Shown: piece by piece, positions 48,538 to 60,787 of the stretch
Layout of the letters: every line of letters starts with the position of its first letter
How positions within the stretch are numbered: position 1 is the stretch's first letter
Source: Haplosporangium gracile
Taxonomy: Eukaryota; Mortierellomycota; Mortierellomycetes; Mortierellales; Mortierellaceae
Length of the DNA stretch: 64,000 bases
Direction of reading: 5' to 3'
Assembly (NCBI GenBank): GCA_015499985.1
Contig: JAAAUF010000057.1
Coordinates: 1 to 64,000, forward strand
Made by a program: the position numbers and the translations under genes
Notes under the pieces: model-generated
Told to the model about the DNA's origin: nothing
What the model saw: the letters and a program-made list of their open reading frames with translations, nothing else
Database searches by the model: none

Positions 48538-49168
48538 GGCATCGCCAAACGACCAAGAAGCACAACAACAGCTCTTTACAGACACGCTCCTAAAACTACA
48601 GATTCACGCAGCGCTCGCAAAAGAAAATTCCCACCACAACAAGTCGCCCCTCCCACTCCTCGCCCAGTCATGCTCTCTCCTCGACAACCTCCCCACCACA
48701 ACCACAACTACCTCCTGGACACTAGCCCAACGTATCCTGATCGACGCCCTCAAAATCGATGCCTGGATGGCCCTAGTCGATGGCTGTATCCAGGCCAATG
48801 ATCTTATCCAGGCAGAGGCCGCTCTGCAACGCCTTGCTACTCTTCAGGACGCTGCTGCGGGGCTTTTTTCTTGGCGCGCTCAAAAAGCCAATAAGGGCAA
48901 TAACAACCGGAGAAACAAGACAACGATGTCCTCTCATTCATCATCCAATAATACTACTGCTAGTTCTACGTCGTTTCCAGGATCGACAGAAGAACATCGT
49001 CAAGCTGCCGAGGGATTGATTCAAACATGGCGCAAACTTTGTCAAGTCTACACGGATATGAGTAAATTGGATATGGCCAACAATTTTAACAAGCGGATAC
49101 AAAAGATGACTGATCTTCTTCAAGATTCAGTACCCAGTTCTACAATCACAGCCGCTACTAGTCCATAG
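48538..49168 (+). CDS. Hypothetical protein, mostly helical
   Basis: No family recognised. Single exon; the ATG at 48538 (MASPNDQEAQQQLFTDTLLKLQIHAALAKEN) is chosen because the protein-like composition begins there. The 210-residue product has two helical parts, the N-terminal one and WALVDGC...LIQAEAALQRLATLQD (about residues 80-110), a disordered Asn/Ser/Thr/Arg middle, and a C-terminal helix (EEHRQAAEGLIQTWRKLCQVYTDMSKLDMANNFNKRI). No signal peptide or membrane segment. The C-terminal helix pattern recalls subunits of coat or scaffold complexes, but I would not assign a role. The TAG lies 82 bp from the HSE1 stop codon (convergent). Confidence 0.75.
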
Positions 49169-49249
49169 AACGTAATAAAGAAAGCTTTAGAGCAAAAATG
49201 CAATGATAGTTTTTTTATTACGTGCCGCTCAAAAAAAAAAAGACAAAGT

Positions 49250-51642
49250 CTACTGGTACATGGGAACTCCGGCAGCCTGAAGTTGAGGAGCATATCCGTT
49301 GGTTTGCTGTCCATAGGGAATGGGTTGCTGTTGCTGTTGCTGTTGCTGCTGGTTCGAAAAGTCGTTGCCCTGAACAGGCTGCTGCTGATATCCCTGATAG
49401 CTCTGGGCAGAAGGCAATGAGTGTTGCTGTTGGGGCTGGGGCTGCTGCTGGTACTGCTGCTGAGGCTGCTGGCTGTAGTCGACAGGGGCCTGCGACTGTG
49501 GAGGGAGTTGTTGAGCATAAGCCTGATCAAAAGTAGGCTGCGACTGCTGTTGCTGCTGGGGAGGCTGTTGTTGAATCTGGGGTTGAACTGGCTGCTGCTG
49601 GGCCAACTGAGGAGTGTAAGGAGCGTACTGCGAATCCTGTTGGTAGGGAGCTGCCGGTGCCTGACCCTGGATGGGAGTGGGCGCGTACTGTGTCTGGTAA
49701 GGCGCAGTCGAGAAGTTGGGTCCAGGTTGTCCTGCGTGGCCGTACTGGGTAGGAGCGAATGACTGCACAGGCGTGTAGGGTTGCTGAGACTGGTAGTTGC
49801 TGGTGTAGGCCTGCTGACTGTACTTGGCAATCGACTGCTCCATCATCTTTTCATATGTTGTCCGAGCTCGTGTAAGCTTCTCGTTCAAAAGCATCATCTC
49901 GTCCTTCTTCTCGCCGTGCTTCTTGATCAGCTCGACCAACTTGGGCCGGATTCCAAGAACATTGTTGTATGCGTCCTAAATGAGTTCAGTGAGATGTTGA
50001 TGTTAGAAATATTCAACATGGCAATAACAAACGCAATGAGATACCAGAAGGATGTGCTTATTTACCTGGAGGGTATCGTTGTCTGAAAAGTTGTCTCGTC
50101 GAGGATCAACACCTTGAAGCATCTGGATCAGTCCGTCAATGCTCTTGGCCTCCTGCAAAACATGAACTTCATCCTCGCCATCTCCGCCGTTGGCGATGGG
50201 TTCTTCTTCCTTAATCTCTTCAACATAGTTGACAGGGAAAATACCCTGACGTCCAAAAAGCTCGCCCTTCCACCAGTCTTGGTATGATGTTGCCAGGACC
50301 ACAATGATGTCGTCCTTTTGAAATCCAAGTTCTCCATTCTCCGTTGGCTCGAAATCGTAAAGTGCGCGCACCCGTTTGACTGGTGCAGCTTCGGTTTCAG
50401 GATGTTGTGCTGGTCTCGAACTTGATTTCTAGTTACACAGAAACAACGAGTGGTCAGTCCAATGACCCCTACTTGCTTGATTCATTCTAATAACCATCCC
50501 ATCTGAAAGTGTTCAAGTAACTTACTCTTTCAGCAGAATGCTCGCTTGCGGACAATGAAAGTGCAAGCGCCAACTGAAGCTCGTCCTCTTCCTTACGCTT
50601 GTCAGCTTCGCTCTATAGTGATCCAAAGAAATGCCGTCAAATGGTGAGTGTTGCTGCCTGTGCATGTTTCTTGCTCGAGTCAGTCAATTGGCCAGTTGAG
50701 TCATGTGAATGTACTTTGAGCTCCTTCTTGGGCTTTTGAGGTGATGGAAACTTGAACTTTGACTGTGAACGCAACTGCTGATAGGTTTCATCCATAATGC
50801 CGAGGGATGGGTCTGCACGGAACTCGAACGCCCATTGTTGAATGAGCTCCAATATCCTCTGTCGCACGGCAGGGTGGGTGGTCTAGACATAGTCCAAAAA
50901 CAAGAAGCGATGATGAAATCGTGTGAGCTTTGTGGTGTGAATGTATGTTTCTTCACTTCCCCCTCCTGGCAAGTCAATTTTTTTCACTGTCGAGCAACGT
51001 GTACCTTTTCGTTAAGAATCCTAACAAGCAACGCAGTAAACGCGCGAGAGGAAATCTCACGCTGCGCTTTCAGGCCACAGTTCTTGGCGAGAGATTCGCA
51101 AAGCTACGTAATAAGAAAGGCAAATGATTGTAGTGTGAGTAACCAAAGTATGTCTGAAATGCCAAGAATAAAAAAAGGTACTGAAAGCTTGTCTGTTGAT
51201 GGAAGTTCACTTACAGTGAGAGAGTAGAGAATCACATTGGCGTTCTTGTTGGTGAGTCGTTTCTGAATAGCCGCCAGACAGTCCCGTCCCCTATGTTGAT
51301 GCAACGACAGTTGTTTCTTGTTTAGTCAGCCCGGCTTTGCTCTGTCCGCATGGCAGTGTCGATGCCAACTTGCTGCGTCCAGCCCTCGGATTCAGTGACT
51401 TACGAGTTGTCTCCTGCGCGGTTGACCTTTTCGCAGATAGTGAGGATAACGTCCCAGTTCTCTGAAGTCAATGTTTCGCTCGTTGCGGTGGCTATTGTTA
51501 TGAACGAGAGTGTGGAGCTAGTGTGTTAGGTGCTGTGCTGCTGCGGGACGCCTGGGTCAAGAGAAAATGAAAAAAAAAGAGTGGCAAAGAACGAAGAGGA
51601 CATACCGACGATCTCATCAAAGGGGTTTGCGTTTCTGAACAT
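49250..51642 (-). CDS. HSE1: ESCRT-0 subunit Hse1 (STAM homolog): VHS, UIM, SH3, Gln-rich tail
   Basis: Partner of Vps27 in ESCRT-0; binds ubiquitinated cargo on endosomes and directs it to the multivesicular body. Multi-exon. The start is MFRNANPFDEIV (ATG 51640-51642), then the VHS domain: ATSETLTSENWDVILTICEKVNRAGDN, GRDCLAAIQKRLTNKNANVILYSLT, LAKNCG, TTHPAVRQRILELIQQWAFEFR. Next is a ubiquitin-interacting motif EEDELQLALALSLSASE (near 50570) and an SH3 domain (RALYDFEPTENGELGFQKDDII...DWWKGELFGRQGIFPVNYVEEI, near 50370-50210). A helical GAT-like region (VELIKKHGEKKDEMMLLNEKL, about 49939) follows, then a long tail rich in Gln, Pro and Tyr ending VPMYQ. The order VHS-UIM-SH3-GAT is exactly that of Hse1/STAM. 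Confidence 0.95.
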
Positions 51643-52484
51643 ATGAATGTGAGTGGTGTGTGAAGTGTGTTGTAGGTGTGAAGGCAATGAACTGTGGGGT
51701 CGAAGAGGTATGAGAAGCTCGAAAAAAAGGAGAGAAAGGCGCTGAGGGCACAAAGAGGTCAAGAAGTCGACATGCCATGTGACTTGGCGGACAGTCACAA
51801 AGGGATGCCAAGTTGACACTGCGACCAAGAGAAAAAGATGGTTGCTTCTGTCGGATACAATGTCGACTTGGTACAGTACGTTCGTCCTCTTTCTCTTGAT
51901 ATGGCTTGGACCACTTGTTGTGCCATTTGGCACTTACTCAATTGGCGCCCCATCATGTACTTTTCTAGGTATCGAAAATTGACGCGAGCAAGCAGAGAGT
52001 TGGCCCCCTTTTTCTCCCCTTTCTTCGTTCCTTCTTCCTTCTCTCTTGCGGGTGCGTTTTCTCCCTATTCGAGTACATTGCAGCAAGGCAATCTGTCAGC
52101 ATCAAGTACCTTTGTCCCTTCGTCCCTCCGCCCCCTTCTATGTGTGCGTGTTTGTGTGGAAATATATTGTGTCCCTGGTTCCCTTTTTTCCTGTCCCGAC
52201 TGAATTCAATTCTTCGATAGTCAATAATAAATATCCTCGTAGCCTCCACTCCCCCTCCTTGTGTCTCCCTTCTTCCCCACCCTTCTTCCTTCTTATTCCT
52301 TCCTTCCTTCCTTCCTTCCTTCTTCTCCTTCTCCCTCCTTCCTCCGCCCTCCTTCTCTTCTCACCTACCACTATCCTCTTTCCTTCATCTCCACTTCTTC
52401 ATCCCTCTTCAAGTCTCCCGACTCCGACTCCTCTCATCACACACTGCCCAACACTCTTAGTTTCACAGGGACAAAAACTAAAGA
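51643..52484. promoter_or_regulatory. Divergent intergenic region, HSE1 and nuclease
   Basis: 842 bp with starts on both sides. The half nearest the nuclease gene is strongly pyrimidine-rich with a (TTCC)n run at 52301-52320, typical of fungal promoters. No gene seen. Confidence 0.5.
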
Positions 52485-55400
52485 ATGGCAACCACCACCA
52501 CCACCTTCTCCACCTCCACTCAAGAGATGGTCGCACCGCCAGCCACTGCCCCCATCAACATTCAGTCCACCCACTTCGCTTCCGTCAACCCATCTCTTGC
52601 TGAGAGTCCCGGCGACTCTGGCTACGAGTCCTCCTGGCCCTCGCTGTCAGAGGCCGCTGCCTGGTCACCTCCTCCCGGCCAGAAGCGCCTTGCCAGCCTC
52701 AAGTCCGACCAGGACCTCCCCCACTTTGATGGTTTGAGCAGTAGCCCCTTCGACAAGAACACGGCCCTGCTCCTCTCCCAGCCCCTTGTCCCCCGTGCCC
52801 GGTACTGCTCCGACAACAAAAAACGGAATGACAAGGTACAGCTGCAGTATGCTCAGGGACTGGCAAAGACTCAGGAGGCCCACGGACAACAGCAGCAACA
52901 GCAACAATCAACCCGCCAGGGCAAGGGCCAGCGGCGACGGGCCAGAACACAAGCATATCAGGCCAAGCGAATGGCCCAGCTCCAAGCAATGCCTCTCGTT
53001 GATTTGACCTCCCCTGTCATGGAGGAAGATGACCCCCACAACCCTGACTTGGGGTCTATGGAACCCCCGATCCCACTCAGGTTGGTATTCTCTCCTTGAA
53101 CTCCATTTCAGTTCCTATTTTTCCCCGTTTTTTTTGGCCGCTCCTTAGTGCCAACTCCAGGTCTGACCCAAGAACACGCTGTAACGACGCAAAAAACTCT
53201 CTCCCTTTGTTTGTTCATGCTGAGCAGTGTCATACCCCGCGGATGGCTCTATGAAGATGTTTCTTCTTCCCTCGCTGGTAAGCCGGTCAAGCACAAGCAC
53301 GTCCATCTTTTTTAGTGTTGTTGACATGGTTCAATTGTTTTGGTTTGTGGCGTAACTCGCTGACTGCGGGATAACCCTCGAGTCGAGTCGAACAAGAGTG
53401 TCAATCATACCGGAAAATCGTGACTAACTAGCAGAGTGTTGTTGCTTCTTTACTGCTATTCATCTTTTAGATGATATTTTAATCGCTCTGCCCAAGCGAG
53501 AGTGGATCTACGAATCAACAGGCCCCATGTCAATGGATGCGAGTAAGGACAAAAGGATAAACAACCACTCTAGCAAAAAATGTTTGCAGTAATATACATC
53601 CTTAGCTGCAGGCCGTACTAACAATAACTTTTTTCCTGTTCTATTATTTTTTCTCCTTTGCTCCCCCAATCTCCTAGAATCGTTTGTGGTAATGTCGTGG
53701 AACCTCCTTTCGCCTAGACTTTGCCACCCCTTGCGACTGGATGCTGGCTGTGAGCCCGACTTCTTGGAATGGGCCTACCGCAGAGAATCCATTTTGAATC
53801 AAATCGCATTCACGGACGCCGATATTGTCTGTCTACAGGTATGGAACAAAGACGACTCAATCAAGGAGCCATTTGTGGTGTGACCCGTCCAAGGCTCTAA
53901 CGTTGTCAAATGGCAGTTGTCTGACATGAGTTGCGATTTTGTTATTTATGCAATGTTTAGGAGCTCGAGTTGCGGGATTATGAAGAGTATTTTTGCCCAC
54001 ACATGACCCGCCTTGGCTTTAAGTCGATTCATGCTTACAAGATGAACGTGTATGAAATGAGGGATGGCTGTGCCATCTTCTACCGCGATAGGTATGGGGG
54101 GTTCTTTTGTACGCTTGCTACAATCGGATTTTTTCGTACTACGAGATAGAGTCACGACAGGAAACACGTTGCTGGATTCATTCGTCCTATCGCTCCCACA
54201 CTGACCAACCGACCGACCGACGAGCACTATCATGCTTACTCACGCACATACCTCCTTTCTTTATTCCACACAATCCACAAATTCGCCTTTCCTTGATAAT
54301 CCAATTCCTCCTCTCACACGCAACGCCATCATCACCCCTTGTGTGTTTTCCCTTTAACTAGCCGATTCAAGCTTATCAACGAACACGTCTTGCGTTTCAA
54401 CCAAGTGGAGCTTGACGACTACAATGTCAAGCGGGCTTCAATGGCCCGCGACACCGCTATTCGCTTTAACCTTTTCCACAACCTCGCCATTGTCGCGCTC
54501 TTTGAAAACAAGCGCACCAAACATCAAGTCCAGGTCGCAACAACGCATCTTTTGGCAGACCCAGCCTTCCCAGATGCCAAAATGCTGCAGACTGCCATCT
54601 TGACCTCCAAGCTGGAAGAACTCAAAGCAGAAGCCATGGTCAAGCTATCTTCTGGATCGAACTCAGTCAACGGACACCACGGAACAACAGTAACACCACA
54701 AACAACATCGGGCAACAACAACAATAGCAATAGCAGTCAATCCGCACAACACATTCCCACAATCTTGGCGGGGGACTTCAATTCATTGCCCGACAGCTCT
54801 GTGGTCCGATTCCTAAAGTCCGGTCAGGTCGACACTTGTCATTTTGGCGGGAACGACTTTGGGCGCTTCACACGGGCTCACAGCAAATATTTCTACCACC
54901 GACTGGGCTTGGCCGACAGCTACAAGTCTTCGATCTTGCCGTTCACCAATGCCACGCGTCACTTTCAGGGCACGATCGACTACCTGCTGTACGACCCATC
55001 GTCGCTGGGTCTGGTCGGATTCATGGATCATTTTGAGGTGGATGCCGTTTGGACTGCCGCGAACAGTACAAAGTTGTCGGGATCAGAAGCAGGATCGTCA
55101 ATGAGCACGAGTACAGCCAACATGAGTTTTTCGGATGTAGACTCAGAGCTGGAACAGGACTTGGTTTCGTCTCCTTCCTCATCTTCCCTGGACTTGATGT
55201 CCTCCCCATTGTTCTTGGCGCGGGGAAAGCGTGCTGCTAAGAAGGCTCTTAAGAAGAAGAAGAGTCACCAGAGACTTGATTTTTCCAAGCTGTTCAGCTC
55301 GGACACACCTTCGACAGAGGCCTCTACCCCCGCAAAAACGTCTACTACTACCAAGAAGGATGATATAATACCGATGCGCGCTACTTTGCCAAAAGCCCTA

Positions 55401-55511
55401 CCAAGCCAACATTTTCCGTCAGACCATATCCCTCTGGTCGCCCTCTTCCGCGAGCGCGAGTACGTCTCTGCTCCTTCCTCTTGTTCCTCTTCGCAGACCA
55501 GTCGCCAATAA
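52485..55511 (+). CDS. CCR4/Angel-type endonuclease-exonuclease-phosphatase protein
   Basis: An EEP-fold nuclease; relatives (CCR4, Ngl, Angel) remove poly(A) or process RNA 3' ends. Multi-exon, about 700 residues. The first about 190 residues are disordered (Thr-rich start, Gln-rich and basic KRRARTQAYQAKR). The domain begins FVVMSWNLLSPRLCHP, then DADIVCLQELE (catalytic Glu, spliced between 53838 and 53961), NVYEMRDGCAIFYRDSRF, VATTHLLADP, ILAGDFNSLPDSSV (Asp/Asn), IDYLLYD and finally HFPSDHIPLVALF (catalytic His). A loop of about 60 residues (SVNGHHGTTV...SSQ) interrupts the fold before AGDFN. A long Ser/Lys-rich insert (GKRAAKKALKKKKSHQR, near 55220) before the last His motif may hold a nuclear signal. 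There is no leucine-rich repeat, so it is not Ccr4 itself; Ngl/Angel-like fits better. Confidence 0.85.
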
Positions 55512-55984
55512 GAAGGGCGTCTCTATTGTAGGTCATTCCAAGACCTGCTGACGCTGTCGCTTGCCTTACTATTCATTGCTTATCGCCTCCACGATGAAGA
55601 ACGGGTTCGCAACTCTTTTTTTTTTTCTTCTGTACACTAGTCCTTGTAATACCATCAACTTTGCTCGCTTTTTTCTCTCTAATCCAATGGCTATCGGTCA
55701 CCCCTTTCTTAATAAGAGTTTCGGGCCACGTGTTTTTGCAGATTGCAACAAACTCGATTGAATCTTCTGTTATTATTTGTGAGTAGATGTGTGTTGTTGT
55801 TGGGGGTAGGGGGTAGGGGGTTGGTGCTGATTGCTATGGCATTGGAATCCCGGCTAGGATAAACATTCCTGGGAAAAAAATGCAGGAAAAGGAACGGGAG
55901 GGGAAAAAGAGGGGTGTTGGGTTGGAAAGAGAGGTCAATGGGGGGGCGTGAGAGGTTTTTTTGTGCAAGAGGCGTGGCAGCTAT
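55512..55984. other. Convergent 3' regions
   Basis: 473 bp between the stop codons of the EEP nuclease and SEC12. T-rich; nothing to annotate. Confidence 0.6.
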
Positions 55985-58385
55985 TTAAGCAATCAGGTTG
56001 CTCTGGTAGACCTGAACGATTCCGGCAAGGAAGAGGAACAACAATGCCATGATCAACATAACAAAGTTGTTGTCTAAAAAGAAGGAGGACAACGGAGATT
56101 AGTTAGTAACATAAGACTATGGTGAACACGTATTCTCAAGCAACATTCACCGCCGCAAGAGGAGGTGCGTGCTTCTCGTTTGTGTCCACGTCGCATTGTC
56201 ATGTCATGGGTATGTGGGGTGACTTACTCTTGGGGAAGGTTTTTGGCACAGAGACAACGCGGCAAGTACCGTCGACGGATCCACTGACGAGCAAAGACGC
56301 GTCGTTGTTGAATGCCAAGGAGGTGACGGGGAGAGTATGAACATTGGGGACCGTCATCAAAACCTGCAAAGACTTGCTGCTGCAGATCCGAAGGCCCATA
56401 TCTGACGAACTGAACGCAACTAACTTTCCGTCAGGGCTGATAAAAGGGGTATCGTGATTAAATGTCAGATTGCATGTGAGACTTTGCTCTACTCAATCCA
56501 ACGTCTTTCCATCACCAATATATGTCAGCTTTTTAGGCGAGATATGTCCAGATTGCTTACCTGATAGTGCAGGTTGTGATGGGCTTGGGCCCGACTGTCA
56601 GGGTGCGAATACGTGTCCATTTGGTGGCGTCCCACATGCAGACGAATGGCTTTTGGTTCCTCTCTCCATTGACGACGGTGTACAGAATGTTGGAAAAGAC
56701 GCCACGTCCGAAACGGCAAGTCCTAAAGACAAAGGGTTTCTTCTTGTTCAGAACAGGGTTGGTGATCACTTCTAGAACACGACCAGTCTCGACAGAAATG
56801 ATCCAGAGGTTCATTGCCGAGACTGCGGCAATCTATTGCGGCGGTGAGATAAACATGAACGTATCTGGTGAGTTATCCCGTTTGCAAGCGCTTCCCCTTT
56901 GCTTTCGAAGAGCCAATCATTGGTCTCTTCCTGCTGTTATGGAAACACTTACGTGTGCTCCGTCTGCCGAAAAGTCAATATCCAGAATCTCATGTCCTTT
57001 GAACTGGGTGACGGGCATCACAGGGGTGAGCGAGGGGTAATTCAACAATGCGATCTACACATACAAGTTATGAATGAATATACCGGACAGACATGTGAGT
57101 AGTTCGTAAACGACAGCGTGCAGAGTTAATCATCGTATCGCACCATGTCAAGATTTCTTACCACACCGTCGGTTCCTCCAGTAGCCAACACATTTCCGTC
57201 CTTGCTGAAACGTGTTACTTTCTACGAACGAGATATTAAACGCCTCCGTTAGTCATTAAGACATGACAAAACTGGACATAACCTTGCTCCGTAAGAGATT
57301 GTTCACTGTCAAAATCCATAACTAAAATTCATATTCACATCCGTGTGCCGCACCTGGTAGTCGTCCGAGTTCCTGCTCGCCAAAGTTCCCTTGTTGTGAA
57401 CAGCTTCAATCCTACGTATTCGAAAATTCAACATGTAAATAAATGTTAGATTGATTCCAGGCCATTCTGTCATTTGTCTACACTCACGGACAAAACTTGA
57501 GTAAGAGTGTGTTTTGTAATGTAAGTCAGCTACCTCTCCTCGGAGTACTGGAAGATTCTGCAGTTTTCGTTCTCTCCTGCTTCGACCTTGTTGGTAGCGC
57601 TGTTGATTCCAAAGGCCAAAGCTGATTCCTATGTTTGTGATCCGAGTCAAACCATGTGGCCATGTATAGTCAGTCGTTGAACGATTATTCTTTGTCTCAA
57701 TAACATCGAGTCTTTTGATTGAAAACATGAGTGCAAGTGTGCCCAGAAAACAAGGATGAAAATAAATAACACCAGCAACGGTTAAAAATTGCAAAATGCT
57801 CAGAGCAACCACAACTAAACAAAAAATGTTGTTGACACATGTTGGACAAGAGTTGATTCCATTTAGATAATGGGGAGATTTGAGAGCAGGCAGAAGCGCA
57901 AAAAAGAGAGCCAAACATGACAAAAAAAGTTTTCTTTTGAACGTACAGTTGGGTGAACACCGATGGACATGGGGGCATCCTCGTCGCGGCTCAGCTCCTT
58001 CTCAACTACAGGCTTCAGCGTCTTTCCTGCAGTATCGATCTTGTAAATGGCCTATCATTCATAAAACAGAAGAAAAAAGAGTACGTTAGGGTGAATTTCA
58101 TCGTGCACAGACAAAAAGCTTTCCTGTTTGCCAGCAACTAACAGTCAACTGAAGCTCCTGCAATGGTACAAGATGGTGGAGACGTCATTCCGGTCGAAAT
58201 GGCCATGGCGAGAAAATCTTTTTTTTATTTCTATAGGGCATGCTGGAATGTAGGATTTGCCTTACGATTTTGTTTTTGACTCCACTCTTTGATACGCCTC
58301 CTCCGCCAGCGAGAACTACGTCGTCGTCGCGTGTGAAGCCAACACAGAAGATGGGGAAGCCAGTGGTGTATGAAAAGGTGGACAT
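55985..58385 (-). CDS. SEC12: Sec12/PREB: Sar1 guanine-nucleotide exchange factor
   Basis: An ER membrane protein that loads Sar1 with GTP to start COPII coat formation. Multi-exon on the minus strand. The start is MSTFSYTTGFPIFCVGF (ATG 58383-58385), then the glycine-rich loop LAGGGGVSKSGVKNKI, which matches the Sec12 K-loop region that interacts with Sar1. WD40 blades follow: YKIDTAGKTLKPVVEKEL, IEAVHNKGTL, VTRFSKDGNVLATGGTDG, YPSLTPVMPVTQFKGHEILDIDFSADGAH, KPITTCTIR, LVAFSSSDMGLRICSSKSL, LPVTSLAFNNDASLLVSGSVDGTCRVVSV. A C-terminal transmembrane segment (FVMLIMALLFLFLAGIVQVY) ends NLIA at the TAA 55985-55987. It has a propeller plus one TM and no long lumenal domain after the TM, so it looks like PREB rather than the larger yeast Sec12. 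It follows LAMTOR3 in the same direction with about 206 bp between. Confidence 0.93.
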
Positions 58386-58591
58386 AATGGTGAATGTGAA
58401 AGGTAGTTGTGAAGATGCGGATGTCGTTGAAGGAAACAAGGCAAGAGGAGAAATATTTTTTGCGGCAACCGGCGTCTTGATGATTAAGGGGCATAGGTCT
58501 CTGGGCTGAGCACAAGGGACTTGCACTGCTGGTGTTTATTCTCGATAGGCAATCGATCGTCTTGGTTTCATGTTTTGGCGGCAACTCTACT

Positions 58592-59857
58592 CTACAATGC
58601 GCCGCTGTGCCTCTCATGCAAGGCAGTGGCAATGACTTGTGTCACACTCTCCAGTTCACTCCCGAGTTCCAGCAGCAATCCTTAAGTAGGAGGGAGGGTC
58701 AAAACAGCATCCGCCATAGTTAGAAAGCCGGCAAGGAAAGTAAAATGTCCAATGTATCACGCGGATAAAACATCGTGAAAGGTACAAACATCACTGGCAG
58801 CAATATCTACAACTCACCAGTATTGGCATTGCTGTTGGCAACGAATGTGGTAATAAGCGACGAGTGGTTGAACTGGACCAGCTGGTAGGAGCCATAGACA
58901 CTAACAATCGACTTGTTCTTCTTCAGTCCGAGCTTGGAAGCCTAATTAATCGATAGGTATGAGAAGAATGAATACAAGCTTAAGTTATGCGGATTCAAGC
59001 TCATAGTCGACGATTCATTCCTTCAGGTAAAATACAGTGCAATGATTATCAAATGCTTCCTTGAATAAAAAAAATGCTTCGTGGTGTTTACCTGGTCGCT
59101 CGCCAGGGCAAATGTGCATCCCAAGGCAGACTCTGTGAAGGGAGGTGAGCAATTGGGTGCATTGGCTAGACATGAATCAGAACATAAAATTTAGTCCCTC
59201 TGGCAACTGCCCGCTACCTTCGATTGTCACCACAAAATGCTTTCTGGTCAACAGCTCCAGTGGACTATGTAGCAGTTTGCTGCCGTCTCTTTTACCTCTC
59301 AGGAGAACAACGCCGTCGCGGTCTGTCACCACGGCAGACAACAACCCATCCACCCTTATCGAAGAAAGAAAAATGAAAAGGGCACAGACTGTGTCAGTAA
59401 TTTGTTCAACTTTGGTAACAAGAACTTCTATCCTACAAAACCGTCTGGTTGGAACGCTCATTGCGATCATCACTTCGGGGTATGATGTTAAATCTTGTAA
59501 AGTGGATGATGTACTACAACAAGGGGTTCGTTGCTAGACATTCGAACTCACCTCGTCAAAAGCTTCTCAAAGTGAACAACGAGTTCCTGTCAAAAAAAAA
59601 AAAGGTTATTTTGGTTTAACGAGATGTGAAAGAAAAGGCGAAGAAGGGTTGTTAGATGAGAACATGGGAGAGGAGGGAGAAAAAGAGCGTGGATGTGTTG
59701 CTGTGAGTGGTTGTGGTAGGACGAGAGGAAGTCATGACAGTGTTTTTCTGGTAACGGGACGCGGCAAACAAATGCCGTGTTTTTATTCCATCCATCGTTT
59801 CAGAGAAAGCGCTAGAGGCGATTGGTGGTAGGTGTGTATGTCAAGTACCTCAGCCAT
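58592..59857 (-). CDS. LAMTOR3: Ragulator subunit LAMTOR3 (MP1, roadblock/LC7 fold)
   Basis: One half of the roadblock-fold dimer that, in the Ragulator complex, anchors Rag GTPases and TORC1 to the lysosome/vacuole. Exons: MAE (ATG 59855-59857), ELVVHFEKLLTR, VDGLLSAVVTDRDGVVLLR, ANAPNCSPPFTESALGCTFALASDQ, ASKLGLKKNKSIVSVYGSYQLVQFN...FVANSNANTG and LLLELGSELESVTQVIATALHERHSGAL (TAG 58592-58594); all splices are GT-AG and in frame. The total is about 128 residues. The human protein has matching landmarks (SVEGLHAIVVSDRDGVPVI; STFALATDQGSKLGLSKNKSI; QVVQFN; FIASSSANTG; LIVSLEKELAPLFEELR). Most ascomycete yeasts have lost this form. There is no lipid anchor, as expected. Confidence 0.92.
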
Positions 59858-60787
59858 TGTTACGGTTGTTTTGTGTGTGGGTGTAAGTGGGTGAATGAGT
59901 GAGTGGTTGAGTTGTGTCTGGTGGTGAGCGGAGATCTGCTTTTTGTGAGTGGCGATCGAGGAGGAGGCGTTGAGGGGGGACGAGGAACGAGTGGCAGCTG
60001 TGAAGTAGAGAAATATCTATTCAAAAGCAAAAATTAGAGCGTTAGATTCTTGCTAGCTGTACGAGGGCAAGACGCACACACAACTGATGAAATCAAAACT
60101 GATCATTTTCTATATGTTGAATTCTGCACCCCTCCTTCTCCCCTTCTTCCTTCGACTCCCCACTTCCAACCGCCCGGATGAACAACAAACTTCCGAAGCC
60201 GAAGTGGAAAAGAAAGAGCGTAGCGTTGACTATCTGTTTATCAATCTACTATCTACCTCAAAATGACTGAATGTCTCCAGAGAGCCGTGTGAAAGTAATT
60301 CAGCAGAGCATTCAATTGACTTCGCATCGGCATCGGCTGAGGTGAGATCGCCTCACTCTTTCAACTTACCTTTGTCTCCATGGGGCAAGAAAGGATAAAA
60401 TAACGCTGAAGCCTAAATATGACATGATCTGATTCGAGCGGCCAGTCCGTCTATTCGCCAATTCCGTTGTCTCTTATCACCAGTGCAGGCTGCCCTTTTT
60501 GACTTTCTCTACTCCTTTTTCCCCACCTTTTTTTTTTTCCGTTAAGTGCCCAACCTTTTCCTCCCTTCGTTCGCTTTATTCTTCTTCTCTCTCCTCATTC
60601 TTTCTTTTCTCTTCTCTCTTTTCTATTCTCCTCTTTCACTCTTCAATCATAACCATAGCCTCTCCGCCGCCTCTCGTCTCGACTTCCCTCACTCGCCCCG
60701 TGACCTCGGCCTCAGCAACGAATAACTCTTACTGGACAACAATCTCTGACAAATCATCTCACTAGAAAACAGCGAAGCAGGAACGAC
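59858..60787. promoter_or_regulatory. Divergent intergenic region, LAMTOR3 and pantothenate kinase
   Basis: 930 bp with starts on both sides. The half near pantothenate kinase (60500-60680) is a CT-rich promoter or leader. No supported gene. Confidence 0.5.

Noticed and set aside
44568..48540. Terminal inverted repeats around the nuclease pseudogene
   Set aside because: I looked at both ends and found no convincing inverted or direct repeats, so I do not claim element borders.
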